The notes under the pieces were generated by a model. The model was not told the DNA's origin and did not search any database. It saw only the letters and a list, made by a program, of their open reading frames with translations. A program made the translations under genes and the position numbers. Shown one piece after another: positions 5,413-6,145 of a DNA stretch of 6,145 bases; position 1 is the first letter of the stretch, and each line of letters starts with the position of its first letter. The stretch comes from a bacterium (GTDB taxonomy: Bacteria; ARS69): the NCBI GenBank assembly GCA_025774865.1, contig JALGZO010000235.1, positions 1 to 6,145 on the forward strand. The letters are read 5' to 3'.

Positions 5413-5616
5413 ATGCCGGACAAGACCTACAAGAAGATCGAGATCGTCGGAGTCTCCGAGAATTCTATCTCGGAGGCCATCGGAAACGCTCTGACGAAGG
5501 CATCGGAAACCGTGCGCAACATCGACTGGTTCGAAGTCGTCGGCACACGCGGATACGTCAAGGGGACCAAACCCGTATTCCAGGTAGAACTGAAGATCGG
5601 ATTTCGTATCGAGTAG
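5413..5616 (+). CDS. Dodecin family flavin-binding protein
   Basis: Dodecins are small proteins that assemble into hollow dodecamers and bind flavins (FMN or riboflavin) and in bacteria also CoA, acting as flavin buffers or stores in the cytoplasm. This one has 67 residues, the usual length. The typical order is present: KKIEIVGVSENSISEAIGNAL (key: the VG-S-SI-AI pattern, 12-23), then RNIDWFEVVGTRG (35-47) with the flavin-stacking W39, and FQVELKIGF (56-64) with Q57, which in known dodecins contacts the isoalloxazine. The start at 5413 is supported by GGGGAGAG (5400-5407) at good spacing. The frame is open upstream to 5311, but that part crosses the tandem repeat and lacks dodecin sequence. 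A flavin oxidoreductase gene follows after 62 nt on the same strand. Confidence 0.95.
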   Translation: MPDKTYKKIEIVGVSENSISEAIGNALTKASETVRNIDWFEVVGTRGYVKGTKPVFQVELKIGFRIE

Positions 5617-5636
5617 CGACTCGCGGATGAAGATGA

Positions 5637-6145
<509 letters not shown>

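Overview
The window is a GC-rich (visually about two-thirds G+C) bacterial chromosome segment, densely packed with ordinary housekeeping and metabolic genes. An FtsY with an N-terminal membrane segment and a Pro/Glu-rich linker, a glycerol kinase, shikimate genes, a fold-type IV transaminase, a dodecin and a nitronate monooxygenase-like flavoprotein fit an uncultivated Deltaproteobacteria-like lineage (Myxococcota, Desulfobacterota or Binatota type). That placement is an impression from protein flavour and is not proven. I see no phage, IS, CRISPR, tRNA or rRNA sequence.

Layout. 1-198 (-): 5' end of glpK, cut by the window edge. 229-1467 (-): ftsY, 30 nt upstream of glpK and probably co-transcribed with it. 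1468-1624: divergent intergenic region. 1625-2608 (+): class IV PLP transaminase resembling (R)-amine transaminases. 2237-3613 (-): metallo-beta-lactamase-fold hydrolase with a winged-helix end, convergent with the transaminase. Its frame runs about 370 nt into the antisense strand of the transaminase gene because no stop follows the conserved domain. 3614-3764: divergent intergenic region. 3765-4634 (+) aroE and 4653-5006 (+) aroK form a two-gene shikimate operon. The aroK product lacks about 54 internal residues. 5030-5215 (-): a small unrecognised ORF. 5216-5412: a non-coding stretch with a strong hairpin, a 12-bp palindrome and a 7-bp tandem repeat. 5413-5616 (+): dodecin. 5679-6145 (+): nitronate monooxygenase-like flavin oxidoreductase, open at the window edge.

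How the genes relate. FtsY handles SRP-dependent membrane targeting. GlpK feeds glycerol into central metabolism. AroE and AroK are consecutive steps of the shikimate pathway. Dodecin (flavin binding) sits directly upstream of an FMN-dependent oxidoreductase. I did not find a convincing new defence or mobile system. The points most worth a second look are the internally deleted shikimate kinase, the unusual cofactor-site sequence of AroE, the run-on C-terminus of the MBL protein, and the repeat-rich spacer upstream of dodecin.
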